Notes: a model not told the origin generated them from the letters alone. A stretch of 64,000 bases of DNA from Marinobacter sp. BW6 (GCF_008107725.1 NZ_VIRN01000061.1:248001-312000), one strand, 5' to 3'. Positions 52,304-61,314 are shown, counted from the stretch's first letter. Numbers and translations: made by a program.

Positions 52304-52410
52304 ATATTTCGTATGTTGAGGGAACGCATAAGACTGTTCTATCGTCGGGATAATGCAACGTGACTGAACACATCTGCTACTTCGGAAGTAGCCAACAACA
52401 GGAGTGACCC

Positions 52411-52812
52411 ATGTCAGGCATTCGCAAGCACCTGAGATACGTTTCTTTTTTCATGGCCATGATGATGGCCCTGGGCTCCGTCTGGTCAGCCACCGCAACC
52501 GCCGGCATGGTTGGAACCGGCGAGATGATCGGGCAACAACAGGTTCAGCTGGATCGACAGGAGCTGATCAGCATGCTCGACAGGCAGGATGTCCAGGCCA
52601 AGCTGGCAGACCTGGGCGTCAGCCAGGACCAGGTCAAGGAACGCATCCAGAACCTCACGCCCGCGGAACTCGCGGATTTCGAACGTCAGCTTGCCGAGGC
52701 TCCTGCAGGGCAGGATGTGGTCGGCATCATTGTGTTGTTCCTGCTGGTATTCATTATTACCGATATGCTCTGTGCTACTAACGTCTTCCCGTTCGTGAAC
52801 TGCGTTCGATAG
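52411..52812 (+). CDS. PA2779-like small membrane protein
   Basis: A 133-residue protein: signal-like N-terminal helix (MAMMMALGSVWSATATAG), a helical amphipathic middle (QQVQLDRQELISMLDRQDVQAKLADLGVS), and a second hydrophobic segment DVVGIIVLFLLVFIITDML near residues 101-119. This layout and the C-terminal ITDMLCATNVFPFV match the PA2779 family found with PA2778-type peptidases. It may be a processed peptide or a structural membrane component; function is unknown. Confidence 0.8.
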   Translation: MSGIRKHLRYVSFFMAMMMALGSVWSATATAGMVGTGEMIGQQQVQLDRQELISMLDRQDVQAKLADLGVSQDQVKERIQNLTPAELADFERQLAEAPAGQDVVGIIVLFLLVFIITDMLCATNVFPFVNCVR

Positions 52813-52820
52813 CGGAGGCA

Positions 52821-53813
52821 GTGACCGTCATTTTTCCCACACTAAAAGCGACATCCAGCAGGCTGATCCTGATATTACTGGTCAGCCTGCTGGCCGGCTG
52901 TGCCAGTGCTCCCAAATGGCCAATGCCGGGAGCAAACCAAGTCTCGCGGCCTGACCGGGTTATTCTGGACGATGTGCCCTTCTATCCCCAGGAAAGGTAC
53001 CAGTGCGGGCCTGCCTCATTGGCCATGATGCTCAACAGCCAGGGGCTGCAAACCGACCCGGAAATCCTGAAAGAGCTCGTCTATATTCCCGGCCGTGAGG
53101 GATCGCTGCAGATCGAAATGGTGGCCGCCGCCCGGGCCCACGGCATGCTGGCTTATCCTCTGGAGAAAGAACTTGAAAGCCTGCTTAGCGAGGTTGCCTC
53201 GGGCAATCCTGTGCTGGTGATGCAGAACCTTAGGTTTGGCTGGTGGCCGCAGTGGCACTTTGCGGTTGTCGTCGGCTATGACGCCGGGGAGCGAGACCTG
53301 ATTCTCCATACCGATACCCGCAAGCGTGAAGCGATCAATCTGGAAGTTTTCACCAATACCTGGGGGCGGGCCGACAACTGGGCCGTCACTATTTTGCCAC
53401 CGGATCGGGTTCCAGCTACCGCAGTACCGCTTCGTTTTCTGCAATCCGCCCATGACCTCGAGACAACCGGGCGAACCACAGCCGCAGGCATTGCTTATAA
53501 GACTGCCGAGATGACCTGGCCGGACCAAGCAGCGGCCACTATGGCCAGAGGCAACCTTGCCTGGCAGTTGGGCCGCCAAAGCGAGGCAACGGGGCATTTT
53601 CTGCGCACGGTGAAACGTTTTCCGGAATTCGCCGAGGGCTGGAACAACCTTGCTTTCGCACTGCAGGCGACCGACTGCGCAAACACTGCAGCCCAGGCGG
53701 CGAGGTGTGCCGCAGCCCTGGCACCGGATCGCTTCGGTGAATCGGAATTGCTCAAACACGAAGGCACCAAATCCGCAGAACAGTGCCCTGCACTGCCCGA
53801 GTGCCCAAGGTAA
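52821..53813 (+). CDS. PA2778-like C39-type cysteine peptidase lipoprotein with TPR
   Basis: A 330-residue lipoprotein (lipobox LLAGC near residue 27). The papain-like C39 core has the nucleophile in YQCGPASLAMML, the His in WPQWHFAVVVGY, and an Asp in LHTDTRKRE. TPR-like repeats follow (AAATMARGNLAWQLGRQSEATGHF). A GTG start at 52821 is proposed. A GGAGG lies only two or three nt upstream, which is unusually close; no better start is visible. The preceding gene is PA2779-like and ends 8 nt earlier, so the peptidase probably acts on that protein or on the same export path (inference). Confidence 0.82.
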   Translation: MTVIFPTLKATSSRLILILLVSLLAGCASAPKWPMPGANQVSRPDRVILDDVPFYPQERYQCGPASLAMMLNSQGLQTDPEILKELVYIPGREGSLQIEMVAAARAHGMLAYPLEKELESLLSEVASGNPVLVMQNLRFGWWPQWHFAVVVGYDAGERDLILHTDTRKREAINLEVFTNTWGRADNWAVTILPPDRVPATAVPLRFLQSAHDLETTGRTTAAGIAYKTAEMTWPDQAAATMARGNLAWQLGRQSEATGHFLRTVKRFPEFAEGWNNLAFALQATDCANTAAQAARCAAALAPDRFGESELLKHEGTKSAEQCPALPECPR

Positions 53814-53818
53814 GAACC

Positions 53819-54457
53819 CTAGGCAGGCTTCCGGAACAGCGCCACATCTTTTCTCGGTATTTCCAGGTGCCAGCCAAACCGGTTGGCGAGCAGCTTGAAG
53901 GTGAATTCCCGGTAGAACACCACATGGGTCGGGTCACGGCGATAATGCCAGTTGTTGAACCGGTCATCGTCGGTCTGAAAGCAGGTCATGACACCCAGCC
54001 AGCCGCCTGGCCTGAGCATCCCGTCAAGATCCCTGAAGACGCCGGCAGGAGCGTAGAGATGCTCCACCACTTCGGTGCAGGTGATGAAGTCGTAGGTTTG
54101 ATCCAGAACGTCTGCAGAGGGATAAAAGTAGGGATCGTAGAGACTGACAGCCATGCCTTCCGCCTCAAGCATTTGCGCCAGTGCCGGGCCTGGCCCGCAT
54201 CCGAAATCCAGCCCGCTGGCGCCCGTTGGCAGACGCTCAAGCAGAGGTTCCGTCAGTTTCGAGAGGAATCTCCGATAACCTGGATCAGACGGGTCGTTAT
54301 CATGCAGTTGATAGATTTCCTGCTCCTGCTCGGGCGGTAACCGGCAGGACGCATCCATCACCGTGGCTTCGCAGACATCACATCGAAGGTAACGCTGGGC
54401 CTTCACCACCCGGAAATCCAAGAGGCTGCCCTGCTCGCATACCGGACAAAGACTCAC
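53819..54457 (-). CDS. SAM-dependent methyltransferase with N-terminal zinc ribbon
   Basis: A 212-residue class I methyltransferase. The N-terminal Cys pairs (LCPVCEQG and LRCDVCEATV) form a small zinc ribbon. The SAM motif is SGLDFGCGPGPALAQML, and CTEVVEHLYAP and GMLRPGGWLGVMT follow. GTG 54457 is preferred to TTG 54475 because GAGGTGA precedes it and it leaves the upstream cobW-type stop intact. The substrate is unknown. It follows the Zur-linked GTPase gene by 4 nt. Confidence 0.75.
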   Translation of the reverse strand: MSLCPVCEQGSLLDFRVVKAQRYLRCDVCEATVMDASCRLPPEQEQEIYQLHDNDPSDPGYRRFLSKLTEPLLERLPTGASGLDFGCGPGPALAQMLEAEGMAVSLYDPYFYPSADVLDQTYDFITCTEVVEHLYAPAGVFRDLDGMLRPGGWLGVMTCFQTDDDRFNNWHYRRDPTHVVFYREFTFKLLANRFGWHLEIPRKDVALFRKPA

Positions 54458-54461
54458 GCTT

Positions 54462-55448
54462 TCACCTCGGATCAAGTCCCGCGGCCGCCCTCATCCGGTT
54501 GTCGAGCTCCCGGGCGTCAATCTGATCGGACGCTATTATCTCTGCCCGGCTATAGGCTTGCGGTTCACCCTGAATGACAGTCAGGGCACCATCAACAACA
54601 TTGAGCGCCCGCCAGCCATCGACGGTGTGGACCACAGCCTTGAAGCGAACAAAAGCCGAGTCCATGGCCATCACCAGCAATGCGTTCTCATCGAGTATCA
54701 GTTCCGGATGGATCCGCCAGCCGACACTGAAGTGCCCCTGTCCCTGATTGGTGATCTGCTGCCAGGGTTCGTCATTGATCGAGGGTGCCGGAGAGGCGGT
54801 CTTTTGATGGTGGTGATGGTGAGCATCCGGATCGGTCACTGGTAGGGCATCTGACTCGCCGTCCAACCAGCCTGGTGCCAGCTGCCCAAACCGCGTGTGG
54901 TGAATCGCGCGCTTGGCAGGATCCAGTTGTGCGGCCCACTCGTCAAAACGAATCAATTGCTCTGGCGTGCAAAGATCGGTCTTGTTGGCAACGAGAATAT
55001 CAGCCGCAGCCACCTGGTCACGGAACTGCACATTGCCGAGCACCTTCGGCTCTTCGAGCCTCCGGGGGTCCACCAGACAGATCACCGGGCCAATGGCGAG
55101 TACATCCCGGTAGTGCTCGCTGGTCAGGGTTTCCAGAATCTGGGAGGGGTGGCCGAGCCCGGTCGGTTCAATCAGCAGTCGATCCGGCTTTGCCTTGTGA
55201 ATCAGCTGGTTGAGACCTATTTGCATCGGCAGGCCGGCAACGCAGCACATGCAGCCCCCGGGTATTTCCTTGATGAAGGCGCCTTCCGTTTGCAGCATGG
55301 CGCCATCAATGCCCACCTCGCCGAATTCGTTGACCAGAACCGCCCAGACCTCGTTTTCCGGTTTGCTTTTCAGAAGATCCAGAATGGCGGTGGTTTTACC
55401 CACACCCAGAAAACCAAGAATAAGGCTGGTAGGAATAGGTTGCGTCAT
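54462..55448 (-). CDS. COG0523/CobW-family GTPase, probable zinc metallochaperone
   Basis: A 328-residue G3E GTPase. Walker A GFLGVGKT is at residues 12-19; the metal-binding GGCMCC motif has Cys66, Cys68 and Cys69; the guanine motif NKTD is at about 155-158. A run of five His (210-214) precedes the C-terminal CobW domain. Its promoter region contains a Zur box 32 nt upstream, so it is expected to be induced in zinc starvation. Together these point to a ZigA/YeiR-type zinc chaperone rather than a cobalamin protein. Confidence 0.88.
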   Translation of the reverse strand: MTQPIPTSLILGFLGVGKTTAILDLLKSKPENEVWAVLVNEFGEVGIDGAMLQTEGAFIKEIPGGCMCCVAGLPMQIGLNQLIHKAKPDRLLIEPTGLGHPSQILETLTSEHYRDVLAIGPVICLVDPRRLEEPKVLGNVQFRDQVAAADILVANKTDLCTPEQLIRFDEWAAQLDPAKRAIHHTRFGQLAPGWLDGESDALPVTDPDAHHHHHQKTASPAPSINDEPWQQITNQGQGHFSVGWRIHPELILDENALLVMAMDSAFVRFKAVVHTVDGWRALNVVDGALTVIQGEPQAYSRAEIIASDQIDARELDNRMRAAAGLDPR

Positions 55449-55479
55449 GGCGCCGGAGGCACTCCTTTGAGAATCAAAA

Positions 55480-55494
55480 TGTTATAGTATAACA
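55480..55494. promoter_or_regulatory. Zur box upstream of the COG0523 GTPase gene
   Basis: The palindrome TGTTATAGTATAACA, flanked by AT-rich bases, agrees with the gammaproteobacterial Zur consensus TGTTATANTATAACA. It is centred about 39 nt before the GTPase ATG, where repressor binding would block transcription under zinc-replete conditions. Confidence 0.88.
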
Positions 55495-55496
55495 AT

Positions 55497-55892
55497 TTAG
55501 CCGCCAGGACGATCCTGCTTCAGGAACAGTCCGACGGCCTTATCCGATAGCAGGGCATGAGCAAGTGCCGGATAGGGCAGATAGTGAACAAACAGGGTGG
55601 CGAGGGTGACGGCATCCATGCCGGCATCCAGGAACATCCAGGCCCCAAAAGCGACGAACAGGGCACCCAGAAAACCGCCATAGATCCACAGCGCCCGTGA
55701 ACGCTCCTCCGGCATCGGCAAACGCTCAAGGGTTCGTGCGATTGAGAAGCTCATGTAGACGGCAATAAGGGCAGCAATGACCAGTGACGCCAGCAACCCG
55801 GTAAATCCGATCAGATACCGGAACAGGTAGTTGGTCAGGAAGAACAGGGCGATGCAGGTAACGGCAACAATGGTGATGCGTGTCTTTTCCAT
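55497..55892 (-). CDS. Small integral membrane protein of unknown function
   Basis: A 131-residue protein with four predicted helices (TIVAVTCIALFFLTNYLF, ASLVIAALIAVYMSF, ALWIYGGFLGALFVAFGAW, VTLATLFVHYLPYPALAHALL) and a basic/acidic loop RTLERLPMPEERSR. It has no recognisable family motif. It lies 3' to 5' ahead of the Zur box, ending 2 nt beyond it, and is transcribed in the same direction as the GTPase; cotranscription is possible but the Zur box suggests a separate promoter. Confidence 0.7.
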   Translation of the reverse strand: MEKTRITIVAVTCIALFFLTNYLFRYLIGFTGLLASLVIAALIAVYMSFSIARTLERLPMPEERSRALWIYGGFLGALFVAFGAWMFLDAGMDAVTLATLFVHYLPYPALAHALLSDKAVGLFLKQDRPGG

Positions 55893-56026
55893 GGCGGCTC
55901 AGGGTTTGTTGGTTTTATGGATAGGCGCAAAGAATGGCAGAGACGCCCGGAAAGAACCACCCCTGCTGCGACCGGGGTTCCAGACTGATATGATGCCCGA
56001 CATTCTCACTGGCAACCGGACACCCG

Positions 56027-56965
56027 ATGACCACTGGCAATTCCACCCGGCTCAACAAATACATCAGCGAAAGCGGCATGTGCTCCCGCAGGGAGGCCGA
56101 TCGCTATATCGAGCAAGGCAACGTCTACATCAACGGTAAAAGGGCCGCTGTAGGCGACCAGGTGCTTCCGGGAGACACGGTCAAGGTGAACGGCCAGGTG
56201 ATCGAGCCACGGGCTGAAGAAGACCTCGTTTTCATTGCACTGAACAAACCGGTAGGAATTGTCAGCACCACGGACAGCGCCGAGAAACACAATATCCAGC
56301 GCTTTGTCGGTCACAGCGAACGTATCTTCCCGATCGGACGCCTGGACAAGGACTCCCAGGGCCTCATCTTCATGACCAGCAACGGCGACCTGGTCAACAA
56401 GATCCTGCGGGCGGGCAACAACCACGAAAAGGAATACCTGGTTACGGTCGACAAGCCCGTCACCCGGGAATTCGTCGAGGGGATGGCCAATGGTGTCCCG
56501 ATCCTGGGCACGGTGACGAAAAAGTGCAAAGTGTCGCGGGAGTCACGATTTGTCTTCCGGATCACTCTGGTTCAGGGGCTCAATCGCCAGATCCGTCGGA
56601 TGTGCGAGTATTTTGGCTACGAGGTTACCAAACTCGAACGTATTCGGATCATGAACGTGAGTCTGAAAGGGCTTGCGGTAGGCCAGTGGCGGGATCTGAA
56701 CGAGAAAGAGCTGGCCGGGCTGTTCGATGCCATCCGGGATTCGTCTTCCGAGGCACCGTCCAACTCTGGCAAGCCGGCAAAAAAGAAGCCCGGGGCCAAG
56801 GCCAAACCACAACCCAATCGCAAGCCTGGCTCTGCATCCGCACCAGGCAAACCCGGCGGCGCTCGGCGGCCCGGCCCGAAAGGCAAGCCCGCGCCTGGCA
56901 AAAAGCCTGCCTCGGGCAAACGGCCCAAAGGCGGTAAGCCAAGGCAGAAGAGCGTTAAACGTTAG
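56027..56965 (+). CDS. rluF: 23S rRNA pseudouridine synthase RluF-like
   Basis: A 312-residue RsuA/RluB/E/F-type enzyme. The N-terminal S4 domain ([25 protein letters not shown]) binds RNA, and the catalytic Asp lies in [33 protein letters not shown] is the RluF-type core. A basic, low-complexity Lys/Pro/Gly tail of about 65 residues ([12 protein letters not shown]...) follows the catalytic domain, a feature of several marine gammaproteobacterial members. Its ATG comes after a modest ribosome site. Confidence 0.88.
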   Translation: MTTGNSTRLNKYISESGMCSRREADRYIEQGNVYINGKRAAVGDQVLPGDTVKVNGQVIEPRAEEDLVFIALNKPVGIVSTTDSAEKHNIQRFVGHSERIFPIGRLDKDSQGLIFMTSNGDLVNKILRAGNNHEKEYLVTVDKPVTREFVEGMANGVPILGTVTKKCKVSRESRFVFRITLVQGLNRQIRRMCEYFGYEVTKLERIRIMNVSLKGLAVGQWRDLNEKELAGLFDAIRDSSSEAPSNSGKPAKKKPGAKAKPQPNRKPGSASAPGKPGGARRPGPKGKPAPGKKPASGKRPKGGKPRQKSVKR

Positions 56966-56992
56966 GCCGGGTTTGCAACCGGCCGCGTCGGA

Positions 56993-57337
56993 CTACTTTT
57001 TGACCCACTTGCCGCCCATTTGCACATACTGGCCAGACGGAGTCTTCTCAATGGCCTTTTTGCCCGCAACGGTCTCCACCTGGGTTACCGGGATGTTGTG
57101 TTTCTCGGCGATACGCTTGTACTCATCCCGACGGGCGCTGTTAATGGCTTCCACCACTTCCTTCGCCTGCCCTTCGACGCGCACCACCTCCAGATAACCT
57201 GTCGGCGTTTCCCCAACCAGCCCCTGCTGCTTGACCGAGTCCAATTTCTGTTTGGCCTCATCCAACCCCATGGCAAGCACAGAGGCACTGATACCGAACG
57301 CCAGAACCAGCGCAAACATCTGCATCAATCGTTTCAT
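56993..57337 (-). CDS. ydbL: YdbL-family (DUF1318) periplasmic protein
   Basis: A 114-residue protein with a signal peptide (MKRLMQMFALVLAFGISASVLA) and the DUF1318 segment GLDEAKQKLDSVKQQGLVGETPTGYLEVV. ATG 57337 has AGGGG upstream; the longer frame starts inside the previous gene. It forms the last gene of a ydbH-ynbE-ydbL operon. In E. coli this trio acts with TamB and YhdP in lipid transfer to the outer membrane. Confidence 0.85.
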   Translation of the reverse strand: MKRLMQMFALVLAFGISASVLAMGLDEAKQKLDSVKQQGLVGETPTGYLEVVRVEGQAKEVVEAINSARRDEYKRIAEKHNIPVTQVETVAGKKAIEKTPSGQYVQMGGKWVKK

Positions 57338-57365
57338 CTTCAACCCCTTAAATTTCCGGACACAG

Positions 57366-57590
57366 TCAGAACAGGCCCTGCTCGCTGAACAGGTCATCCA
57401 CTTCCTTATCCACTTTGACGTAGATTTCGTGTTGGATTTTCACGTTCAGATTGACCGTAATCGGCTCCTTCGGTGCTGCCATCTGCACTGTGGGTGTGCA
57501 GGCAACCATTGCCAGCGGCAGCATCGTTATCATCAGTGTTCTTGCCAAAGGCGACCTCTCAGGCCGCCCTGGCCGCAAGGGTTTTCTCAT
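57366..57590 (-). CDS. ynbE: YnbE-like lipoprotein
   Basis: A 74-residue lipoprotein (lipobox LAMVAC) with the characteristic TVQMAAPKEPITVNLNVKI segment, followed by the EIYVKVDKEVDDLF tail. E. coli YnbE is about 61 residues, so the start could be one of the Met at residues 20 or 23 instead. The proposed ATG overlaps the ydbH stop by 4 nt (ATGA). It is the outer-membrane partner of YdbH. Confidence 0.85.
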   Translation of the reverse strand: MRKPLRPGRPERSPLARTLMITMLPLAMVACTPTVQMAAPKEPITVNLNVKIQHEIYVKVDKEVDDLFSEQGLF

Positions 57591-59107
57591 GGTGCTGTCT
57601 CCTCACCGGATTCCTGCAGCAACTCCCGGACACGTTTGGTCACGGCCTCATTAACCCTGCCACTCAACTGCAGACTGGTCAGCAGCGCGGGAATGTCTTC
57701 TTCAAGATTGACATTGAGTACCACCGGCTGCCCACCCCTGAGTTCAGGGTTCTTACCTTCAAGGCGAAGGCCAAGGGTTAACTTACCCTGTTCATCGTAG
57801 TCTATCGTGCTGTTGAGCACTGAATAGTGAAAGTTTTGCAACGCCTGAACCACAACGTCCATGGCCTGGTTGCCACCCAGCATCGCCTGGAGTTTGTCCG
57901 CCGGCAGTTGCAAACGGCCACCCGGATCGATTGCTGTGACACTTCCCTCACTTACCTGCACACCGTCTCTACTGATACCGAGAGGGATGCGCCCGCGAAG
58001 CAGTCCGCTCCCTGCCAGCCCCTCCGCCGGATACACCTCCACTAGACGACTGAGGGAAACATCCTGGACCTCCACAGGGATCCGGCCAGAGCCATCTTTC
58101 AACTCGTACACCCCAGGGGGAATCCTGAGAGAACCCTCAAGGAACCGGGCTCTGGCCTGCTGAACCTCCAGGCTGCCCGCCAGCAGTTCTGTCACCGGCG
58201 CGTTGTAATCCCCGGAGAAACGAACCGAGCTGACCGGAATTCCGGGATTGATCTCGCCAACGGTCATGTCCCTGAAACTGGCGGTGACCTGCGAATTATC
58301 GAACGATCCCCGAACCTGACCGGTGAGTCCGGACACCGCGGTGCGGTTGTAGACACCCTCGACGTCCGCCAGTTCAGCACGGCCACTGGCCTCAAGTTCA
58401 CCACCCGCGCCGGTAGAGAATTCCATCGACAAACGGGCATTACCAGAATCGACCGTCAGAAGATCCGGCCAACCGGCCAGGGTGTCTGCCAGGGCCCGAA
58501 CGCCCTGTTTACCGTCGATAACAGAATCGATGGCAACCGAAACGCCGCCATCGGGATTAAGCTGGATGTCGAGATCGGCCGTGAGGCCGGACGCAGAGAC
58601 CAGCGTTCCCTGGACCCTGAGATCAGCCAGACGGCCAGCTGCCCTACCCTCGAAGGTCCATGCCTGCGGCAGCAGTTGTGGATGCTCAACACGCGCGGCG
58701 TCGACCCTTATATCGCCATCAAAGGTGATGCGCTCCGCCCAGGAGCCGGACGCGCCGTAGTCCAAGGTAACGGTGGAATTGCTGAGATCTGTCCGAAGCG
58801 TGTTGAGCTTCAACCGCTGCTCCGCCCCGGTAAACGTCAGGTAATCCGTCACAATCAGGGAGGAAGGGGCAAATTCGATGGTCGTGGAACCACTGTTGGC
58901 CGTCACAGAGGGCCTGATATCAGCCTGGTTTCCGGTGACTTCCCAGCCACCGGACCGGATATCCGGCAATGCCATACTTATCGAGCCCTGCTCAACGGCG
59001 AAGGTCCAGCCTGCGACCGCCAGAGGCCAGGCCACCAGTGCCAGGCCAACGGCCCCAAGAAACCCGTAGCCTATGCGTTCAGGCTGTACAGACCCTTTAC
59101 CGGGCAA
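57587..59107 (-). CDS. ydbH: YdbH-family AsmA-like envelope protein, short form
   Basis: A 506-residue protein with one N-terminal transmembrane helix (IGYGFLGAVGLALVAWPLAVAGW) and a periplasmic beta-rich body. The C-terminal stretch (GSGLLRGRIPLGISRDGVQVSEG, AMDVVVQALQNFHYSVL, GKLTLGLRLEGKNPELRGGQPV) is the YdbH signature. E. coli YdbH is about 880 residues, so this form lacks part of the N-terminal groove. No upstream frame exists: the GNAT-nitrilase stop is 24 nt away. The start is TTG 59107 with CAGGAG upstream. It likely bridges the inner and outer membranes for phospholipid transport. Confidence 0.83.
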   Translation of the reverse strand: MPGKGSVQPERIGYGFLGAVGLALVAWPLAVAGWTFAVEQGSISMALPDIRSGGWEVTGNQADIRPSVTANSGSTTIEFAPSSLIVTDYLTFTGAEQRLKLNTLRTDLSNSTVTLDYGASGSWAERITFDGDIRVDAARVEHPQLLPQAWTFEGRAAGRLADLRVQGTLVSASGLTADLDIQLNPDGGVSVAIDSVIDGKQGVRALADTLAGWPDLLTVDSGNARLSMEFSTGAGGELEASGRAELADVEGVYNRTAVSGLTGQVRGSFDNSQVTASFRDMTVGEINPGIPVSSVRFSGDYNAPVTELLAGSLEVQQARARFLEGSLRIPPGVYELKDGSGRIPVEVQDVSLSRLVEVYPAEGLAGSGLLRGRIPLGISRDGVQVSEGSVTAIDPGGRLQLPADKLQAMLGGNQAMDVVVQALQNFHYSVLNSTIDYDEQGKLTLGLRLEGKNPELRGGQPVVLNVNLEEDIPALLTSLQLSGRVNEAVTKRVRELLQESGEETAP

Positions 59108-59130
59108 AACGACACTCCTGTCGACTCAGT

Positions 59131-60699
59131 TTACTCACCACGCCAGGTCACGCTGTAAAGATCGTGCCGGCGGTCCTGCAGGTTTTTTACGGTACCACTG
59201 TTGCGAGCGGTGATCAGCACTTCCGGGCGGAGATCAGCAAAGGCAACGGTCTCCACGTTGGGTTCCGTGTCGGCGGCGATGCCATCCCGGGCAAACGGAA
59301 AGTCGCAGGGCGTCAGGATGCAGCTCTGGCCATACTGGATTTCCATGTTCGGCACGTTCGGCAGGTTACCGACGTTCCCAGAAAGCACCACGTAGACCTG
59401 GTTCTCAACAGCTCTGGCCTGGCAACAATAGCGAACCCGCAGGTAGCTTTGCCGTTCGTCAGTGCAGAAAGGCACGAAGATGATTTGCACGCCCTGGTCC
59501 ACCAGGTGGCGGGTCAATTCCGGGAACTCCGCGTCATAGCAGATCAGCACACCAATGGTGCCGCAGTCCGTCTCGATGGCGCTGACCCGGTTGCCGCCCT
59601 GAACGTTCCACCAGAACGCCTCGTTCGGCGTTGGGTGGATCTTGGGCTGGCTGAATACCTGGCCATCTCTCAGAAACACATACGCCATGTTCCGAATGGT
59701 GCCGTCTTCCTCACGGACGGGCGTGGAGCCGGCCACAATATTGATGTTGTGGCGCAGGGCCAGATCCCGCATCAGCTCACGATAGCGCTCCGCGTAATGG
59801 GTGACTGCCGCGAAGGTTTCTGCGGGGCTGCCCTTTCGGGCCTCAATGGAAAGCAGTTGCAGGGTGAACAGCTCCGGAAACACCACAAAATCGCCCTTGT
59901 AGGTGGAAACAACATCCACGAAATAGCGGACTATCTCGCTGAATTCGTCGAACGACCCTACCGGACGCTGCTGATACTGAACGGTGCCGATTCGCACGGT
60001 ATCGCGCATGCGGTGACCGTAGCGTTTCCTGCGACCGTTGCTCTCGGACTGGGGTACTTTTGGATTACGCCAGACCAGATGAATGCCATAGCCCATGGAG
60101 TCGTGATCGGCGTCAAGATAATGCGGAATGATGCCATGCACCTCGAAACCCTGATGAAGCTGGAAGGACAGCACCGGATCCTTCTGTTCCTTGCTTCGGA
60201 TGGCTTCGACGTAGTCTTCAACGCTGCTGTATTTCTTCAGCCGCTGGCGCAGGCTCGGCAAGCGCCCGGCAAATACCACACCTTGCAGATCCAGGGCCTG
60301 GCATAACTGCTTCCGTTCGTTGTACAGCCGCTCCCCGATCCGGTAACCACGGCACTCCGGATCAACACAGACTTCCATGCCGTACAGCCAGTCACCCTCC
60401 GGATCATGGCGTGAGGCGTAGCCGTTGCCGGTGATGGAGGTCCAGTCGTGGGCGGACAAAGCAATCTCTTCGGCAATCCGGAACGTGGCACAGTAACCCA
60501 CCACGGTATCGCCCAGCATGGCGACAAACTGGCCATCGCGAAAGGTATTGATCTGCCCGGTCAATGGCCCCTTGGTGTAGCCATACATGCCAGTGCCTTC
60601 GTAAACGCGGCGGCTGAGCTGGATGATTCCAGGGATGTCCGCCAGTGTGGCATTGCGAACGTACAGGCGTTGATCAGGATCGGAAAACGGGGGACACAT
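59131..60699 (-). CDS. GNAT acetyltransferase-nitrilase fusion hydrolase
   Basis: A 522-residue two-domain protein. Residues 15-200 form a GNAT-like domain (VRNATLADIPGIIQLSRRVYEG, VCVDPECRGYRIGERLY). Residues 235-520 are a carbon-nitrogen hydrolase: Glu in FPELFTLQ, Lys in FSQPKIHPTP and Cys in LICYDAEFPE. The start at 60699 is preferred (GAGG upstream); a GTG at 60705 is also possible. The same fusion is known in many bacteria, but the amide substrate has not, to my knowledge, been generally established. Confidence 0.87.
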   Translation of the reverse strand: MCPPFSDPDQRLYVRNATLADIPGIIQLSRRVYEGTGMYGYTKGPLTGQINTFRDGQFVAMLGDTVVGYCATFRIAEEIALSAHDWTSITGNGYASRHDPEGDWLYGMEVCVDPECRGYRIGERLYNERKQLCQALDLQGVVFAGRLPSLRQRLKKYSSVEDYVEAIRSKEQKDPVLSFQLHQGFEVHGIIPHYLDADHDSMGYGIHLVWRNPKVPQSESNGRRKRYGHRMRDTVRIGTVQYQQRPVGSFDEFSEIVRYFVDVVSTYKGDFVVFPELFTLQLLSIEARKGSPAETFAAVTHYAERYRELMRDLALRHNINIVAGSTPVREEDGTIRNMAYVFLRDGQVFSQPKIHPTPNEAFWWNVQGGNRVSAIETDCGTIGVLICYDAEFPELTRHLVDQGVQIIFVPFCTDERQSYLRVRYCCQARAVENQVYVVLSGNVGNLPNVPNMEIQYGQSCILTPCDFPFARDGIAADTEPNVETVAFADLRPEVLITARNSGTVKNLQDRRHDLYSVTWRGE

Positions 60700-60771
60700 A
60701 GACACCTCAAGAAAGGCGTTGATTTGCTTCTATCTTTGGTGGGCTGACGGTGTTTCGTCAAGACAAATCGG

Positions 60772-61314
60772 CTAACCGCCGGTGCGCAGGGGGAAGCGCT
60801 CAATCACAGAATATACCGAACCGGTGGGACCAGGTTTGCTTTCGAAAAGGACAAATTCAGTAACTTGAAACTGGCCGAACCGGGAGTCACCATATTCAAC
60901 CAACAACGGTTCAACCGAACCCGCCTTGCGTTTGAAACGAGCCAGGGTGATATGCGGCCGAAACACCCGACGTTCAGCGCCAAAACCGAGTGTCTCCATA
61001 CGCACCCCGAGAGCCTTGTTAAGAGCAGCGACCGGCGCCTCCGGCTGAACACCAGCCCACAGATTCTTCGGCCTCTCGGACTGACCGAAACAACCGACGC
61101 CGGCAACGTCGAGCAGGAAGGGCTCTGACTTGATGTCACGGGCTGAACCGGCCAAGGCTTCAAGATCTTCCTGGCTCACCATTCCCAAAAACAGGAGCGT
61201 GATGTGCAATTGCCCGGCACTCTGCCATTTGGCGCCCGGGACCGCTGACCTGACCTTCAGCAACCGGTCTGTGATCTCAGACGGAACCTCCAGCCCGAAG
61301 AAAAGCCGTGGCAC
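60772..61314 (-). CDS. thpR: RNA 2',3'-cyclic phosphodiesterase
   Basis: A 180-residue 2H phosphoesterase. The two catalytic HxTx motifs are HITLLFLG near residue 37 and HITLARFKR near residue 118. It opens RNA 2',3'-cyclic phosphates or joins tRNA half-molecules in vitro. Length agrees with ThpR/LigT. Its stop is close to the GNAT-nitrilase start and it lies just downstream of an SDR gene. Confidence 0.88.
   Translation of the reverse strand: MPRLFFGLEVPSEITDRLLKVRSAVPGAKWQSAGQLHITLLFLGMVSQEDLEALAGSARDIKSEPFLLDVAGVGCFGQSERPKNLWAGVQPEAPVAALNKALGVRMETLGFGAERRVFRPHITLARFKRKAGSVEPLLVEYGDSRFGQFQVTEFVLFESKPGPTGSVYSVIERFPLRTGG

Noticed and set aside
58969..60306. 445-codon plus-strand frame across ydbH and the GNAT-nitrilase gene
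   Set aside because: It spans two well-supported genes on the other strand and their junction, a typical shadow frame in high-GC DNA.
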